64,000 nt of DNA. Source: an uncultured Pelagibacteraceae bacterium (GTDB lineage Bacteria; Pseudomonadota; Alphaproteobacteria; Pelagibacterales; Pelagibacteraceae). The stretch lies in assembly GCA_902526085.1 (NCBI GenBank), contig CABZJN010000004.1:1-64000 (forward strand), given 5' to 3'. Below the pieces are notes generated by a model that searched no databases, had not been told where the DNA came from, and saw nothing but the letters and a program-made list of their open reading frames with translations. The position numbers were made by a program, and so were the translations under genes. Numbering within the stretch: the first letter of the stretch is position 1; the number at the start of each line of letters is the position of its first letter. Below are positions 62,376 through 64,000 of this stretch, one piece after another.

Positions 62376-63278
62376 ATGCAAATAGGAATTGATGTTGGAG
62401 CTACAAAAATAGAAAGTGTAATTTTAGATGAAAAAGGTAATGAAAGTAATCGTGAAAGAACAGATTGTCCAAAAGATTATTTCCAAATTGTTAAAACAAT
62501 TAAAGATATTAACAAAAAATTAGAGAAAGAATTAAATAAAGTATTACCAATCGGTGTATGTCATCCTGGCATACATTCACCTCAAACTGGATTAGTTAAA
62601 AATGCACCAAACTGTTATTGGTTGGAAAAAAAACCATTTCAAAATGATTTAAGAAAAGAATTGGGTAAAGAGGTATTTTGCGAAAATGATGCAAATTGTT
62701 TTGCTTTATCAGAAGCATTAGATGGAGCAGGAAAACATTATAAAATTGTTTATGGAATAATAATTGGTTCAGGTGTTGGTGGTGGTTTGGTAATAGATAA
62801 AAAAATAGTTAGCGGACCTAATGGAGTAGCAGGAGAGTGGGGACATAATCAAATTACTCATTTAATTGCAAAAAAAGAAAACTTCGAGTCTACCAATTTA
62901 AGAGAGGGCGAGATTGAGAGTTTTATGTCAGGTTTAAGTTTAGCAAAAAAATTCAATAAAAAATTCAAAAAGAATTTAAAGACAAATGAAATTTTTGATT
63001 CATATAGAAAGCATGATTTAGATGCTGAAGATTTAATAGATAATTTTAAAGTAAATTTAGCAATGTCCTTAGCGAATATAATTAATATTCTTGATCCTGA
63101 TTGTTTTGTTTTTGGCGGGGGTGTATCAAATGAAATTGATTTTTTAAGTGAAATCGAAAGCATTGTAAGAAAATTTGTAACTGGCAGAGAGTATGAAGGT
63201 GTGTTTCTTAAGCCAAAGTACGGAGATGCTAGTGGTGTTAGAGGTGCTGCAAGATTAGGAAGAAAATCAATTTATTAA
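62376..63278 (+). CDS. ROK-family sugar kinase lacking the cysteine zinc motif
   Basis: 300 aa. The ATP-binding start GIDVGATKIESVIL, catalytic Asp in CENDANCFALSEA, GSGVGGGLVIDKKIVSGPNGVAGEWGHN and the C-terminal VFGGGVSNE place it in the ROK family (glucokinase, fructokinase, NagK). After GEWGHN the usual C-x-C-G-x-x-G-C-x-E zinc loop is absent: the sequence goes through LREGEIESFMSGLSL with no cysteines. The His of GEWGH remains. A GtsA-like glucose-type transporter begins next, so a hexose is plausible. Confidence 0.87.
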   Translation: MQIGIDVGATKIESVILDEKGNESNRERTDCPKDYFQIVKTIKDINKKLEKELNKVLPIGVCHPGIHSPQTGLVKNAPNCYWLEKKPFQNDLRKELGKEVFCENDANCFALSEALDGAGKHYKIVYGIIIGSGVGGGLVIDKKIVSGPNGVAGEWGHNQITHLIAKKENFESTNLREGEIESFMSGLSLAKKFNKKFKKNLKTNEIFDSYRKHDLDAEDLIDNFKVNLAMSLANIINILDPDCFVFGGGVSNEIDFLSEIESIVRKFVTGREYEGVFLKPKYGDASGVRGAARLGRKSIY

Positions 63279-63281
63279 TAT

Positions 63282-63312
63282 TACAACTCAATTAATAGTT
63301 GTATTTTTTTTT
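63282..63312 (+). terminator. Intrinsic terminator after the ROK kinase gene
   Basis: TACAACT, 8 nt loop, AGTTGTA, then nine T. A 7 bp stem and U tract 3 bp after the stop codon, ending the tct-SDR-ROK unit before the next transporter. Confidence 0.8.
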
Positions 63313-63313
63313 C

Positions 63314-63343
63314 TTGTAGTCTTTTAATAAATCAATCTATAAT
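63314..63343 (+). promoter_or_regulatory. Candidate sigma-70 promoter for the GtsA-like gene
   Basis: TTGTAG, 18 bp spacer, TATAAT, about 44 bp before the ATG at 63387 and immediately after the terminator. It would give a leader of about 37 nt that includes the strong AAGAGGG ribosome site. Confidence 0.5.
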
Positions 63344-63374
63344 TGTTTTTTTTAAGTTAACTTAATTAACAAAT

Positions 63375-63381
63375 AAGAGGG
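63375..63381 (+). promoter_or_regulatory. Strong ribosome binding site of the GtsA-like gene
   Basis: AAGAGGG, 5 nt before the ATG at 63387; the third copy of the leader pattern shared by the binding-protein genes. Confidence 0.75.
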
Positions 63382-63386
63382 AAAAT

Positions 63387-64000
63387 ATGAAAAAAATGTT
63401 AATAGCTTTAATTGCTTTTGCATTCACTTCTGCATCTTCTTTTGCAGGACCAAAAATTGAGGTTTTGCACTGGTGGACATCAGGGGGTGAAGCAGCCGCA
63501 CTTAAAGTATTAAAAGATGATTTCGCTGCAAACGGTGGTGAATGGTTAGACATGCCTGTAACTGGTGGTGGTGGAGATGCTGCTAACGTTGCACTTAAAG
63601 CAAGAATAGTTGCAGGAGATCCTCCTTCAGCTTCTCAAATTAAAGGTCCAACAATCCAAGAATATGATCAAGAGGGAGTAGTAGCTCCATACAACATTGA
63701 TCCTATAGCTCAATCAGAAGGTTGGGATGGACTTTTAGATCCAATGATTGCCGCAGTTCACAAATGCCAAAACAACAGTGGGCCATACTGTGCAGCACCA
63801 GTAAACATTCATAGAATTGATTGGATGTGGGCTAACAAAGCAGTATTTGATGCTAATGGAATTTCAGTTCCAACAACTTGGGATGAAGTAAATGCAGCAG
63901 CAGAGAAACTTCAAGCTGCAGGAATAATTCCTTTCGCACATGGTGGTCAAGCTTGGCAAGATGCAACAGTCTTTGAAGCAGTCGCTATGGGTATTGGTGG
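63387..64000 (+). CDS. Glucose/mannose-type ABC transporter binding protein, GtsA-like (3' end cut by window edge)
   Basis: Open to the window edge and so missing from the ORF track; 204 residues are visible. A 20-residue signal peptide (KKMLIALIAFAFTSASSFA) precedes KIEVLHWWTSGGEAAALKVL. VTGGGGDAANVALKARIVAGDPPSASQIKGP, APVNIHRIDWMWANKAVFD and HGGQAWQDATVFEAVAMG match the family 1 solute-binding proteins typified by Pseudomonas GtsA (glucose). It is preceded by its own promoter candidate and strong SD. The permease and ATPase genes are expected downstream, outside the window. Confidence 0.92.
   Translation, partial: MKKMLIALIAFAFTSASSFAGPKIEVLHWWTSGGEAAALKVLKDDFAANGGEWLDMPVTGGGGDAANVALKARIVAGDPPSASQIKGPTIQEYDQEGVVAPYNIDPIAQSEGWDGLLDPMIAAVHKCQNNSGPYCAAPVNIHRIDWMWANKAVFDANGISVPTTWDEVNAAAEKLQAAGIIPFAHGGQAWQDATVFEAVAMGIG

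Noticed and set aside
1-64000. Mobile elements, prophage, CRISPR arrays, toxin-antitoxin pairs, att sites
   Set aside because: No transposase, integrase, repeat array or paired small genes were found anywhere in the window; tRNA genes that could serve as integration sites are also absent.

Overview
The window is about 30% GC by eye, packed with overlapping genes, and almost free of intergenic DNA. Gene content and order point to the SAR11 clade (Pelagibacterales, 'Candidatus Pelagibacter'-like Alphaproteobacteria). Alphaproteobacterial markers include an NDUFA12-family complex I subunit next to a DUF2155 protein, a DUF2066 protein next to hda, IscR heading a SUF operon, an orphan NrdJb-like protein, and lptF-lptG-lptD divergent from pepA. 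I read the clade from recognised families and style; no search was run. I see no tRNA, rRNA, CRISPR array, insertion sequence, integrase or phage gene.

Region 1 (1-37.1 kb) is a conserved core. It holds LPS export (lptD partial, lptG, lptF), pepA-ndk, purM-purN, DUF2066-hda-aspS, an orphan ribonucleotide-reductase C-terminal-domain protein, NDUFA12-DUF2155, aroQ-accB-accC, thiS-thiG, an RNase E/G without zinc-link cysteines, mrcA-prfB-asmA-like (prfB needs a +1 programmed frameshift, so the ORF track shows only part of it), tyrS, anmK, a hydrolase, the iscR-sufBCDSUTA operon with a near-consensus type-1 IscR site on its promoter, glnA, a YbaK-like deacylase and a DMT permease.

Region 2 (37.1-64 kb) is an accessory carbohydrate, polyol and sugar-acid block. 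It has three Gfo/Idh/MocA dehydrogenases, iolE and iolD (but not iolB, iolC or iolJ), and an operon of a PanE-like reductase, two 2-oxoglutarate/Fe(II) oxygenases and a 2-hydroxyacid dehydrogenase. Divergent from that operon are a DUF1907 (C11orf54-type) protein and a KPHMT paralogue that has lost its metal ligands. An HpcH/HpaI aldolase-aldehyde dehydrogenase pair, a FrcABC/CUT2-type sugar ABC transporter, FucU plus ribokinase, an enolase-superfamily sugar-acid dehydratase plus a PdxA-like dehydrogenase, a TctCBA tripartite transporter, an SDR, a ROK kinase without its usual zinc motif, and the start of a GtsA-like sugar ABC transporter follow. I see no dedicated transcription factor in these 27 kb.

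The genes look complementary. Three uptake systems bring in sugars or acids. Dehydrogenases, dehydratases, IolE/IolD and kinases convert them. An aldolase and an aldehyde dehydrogenase can deliver pyruvate and a carboxylate. The best candidate for undescribed biology is the 40.2-45.8 kb divergent cluster (PanE-like, two oxygenases, hydroxyacid dehydrogenase, DUF1907, altered KPHMT). Regulation appears to rely on structure at the RNA level. Two perfect terminator hairpins directly follow solute-binding-protein genes, one of them inside the annotated start of tctB, and all three binding-protein genes share a strong Shine-Dalgarno leader. Ten of eleven convergent gene pairs abut or overlap within 7 bp.
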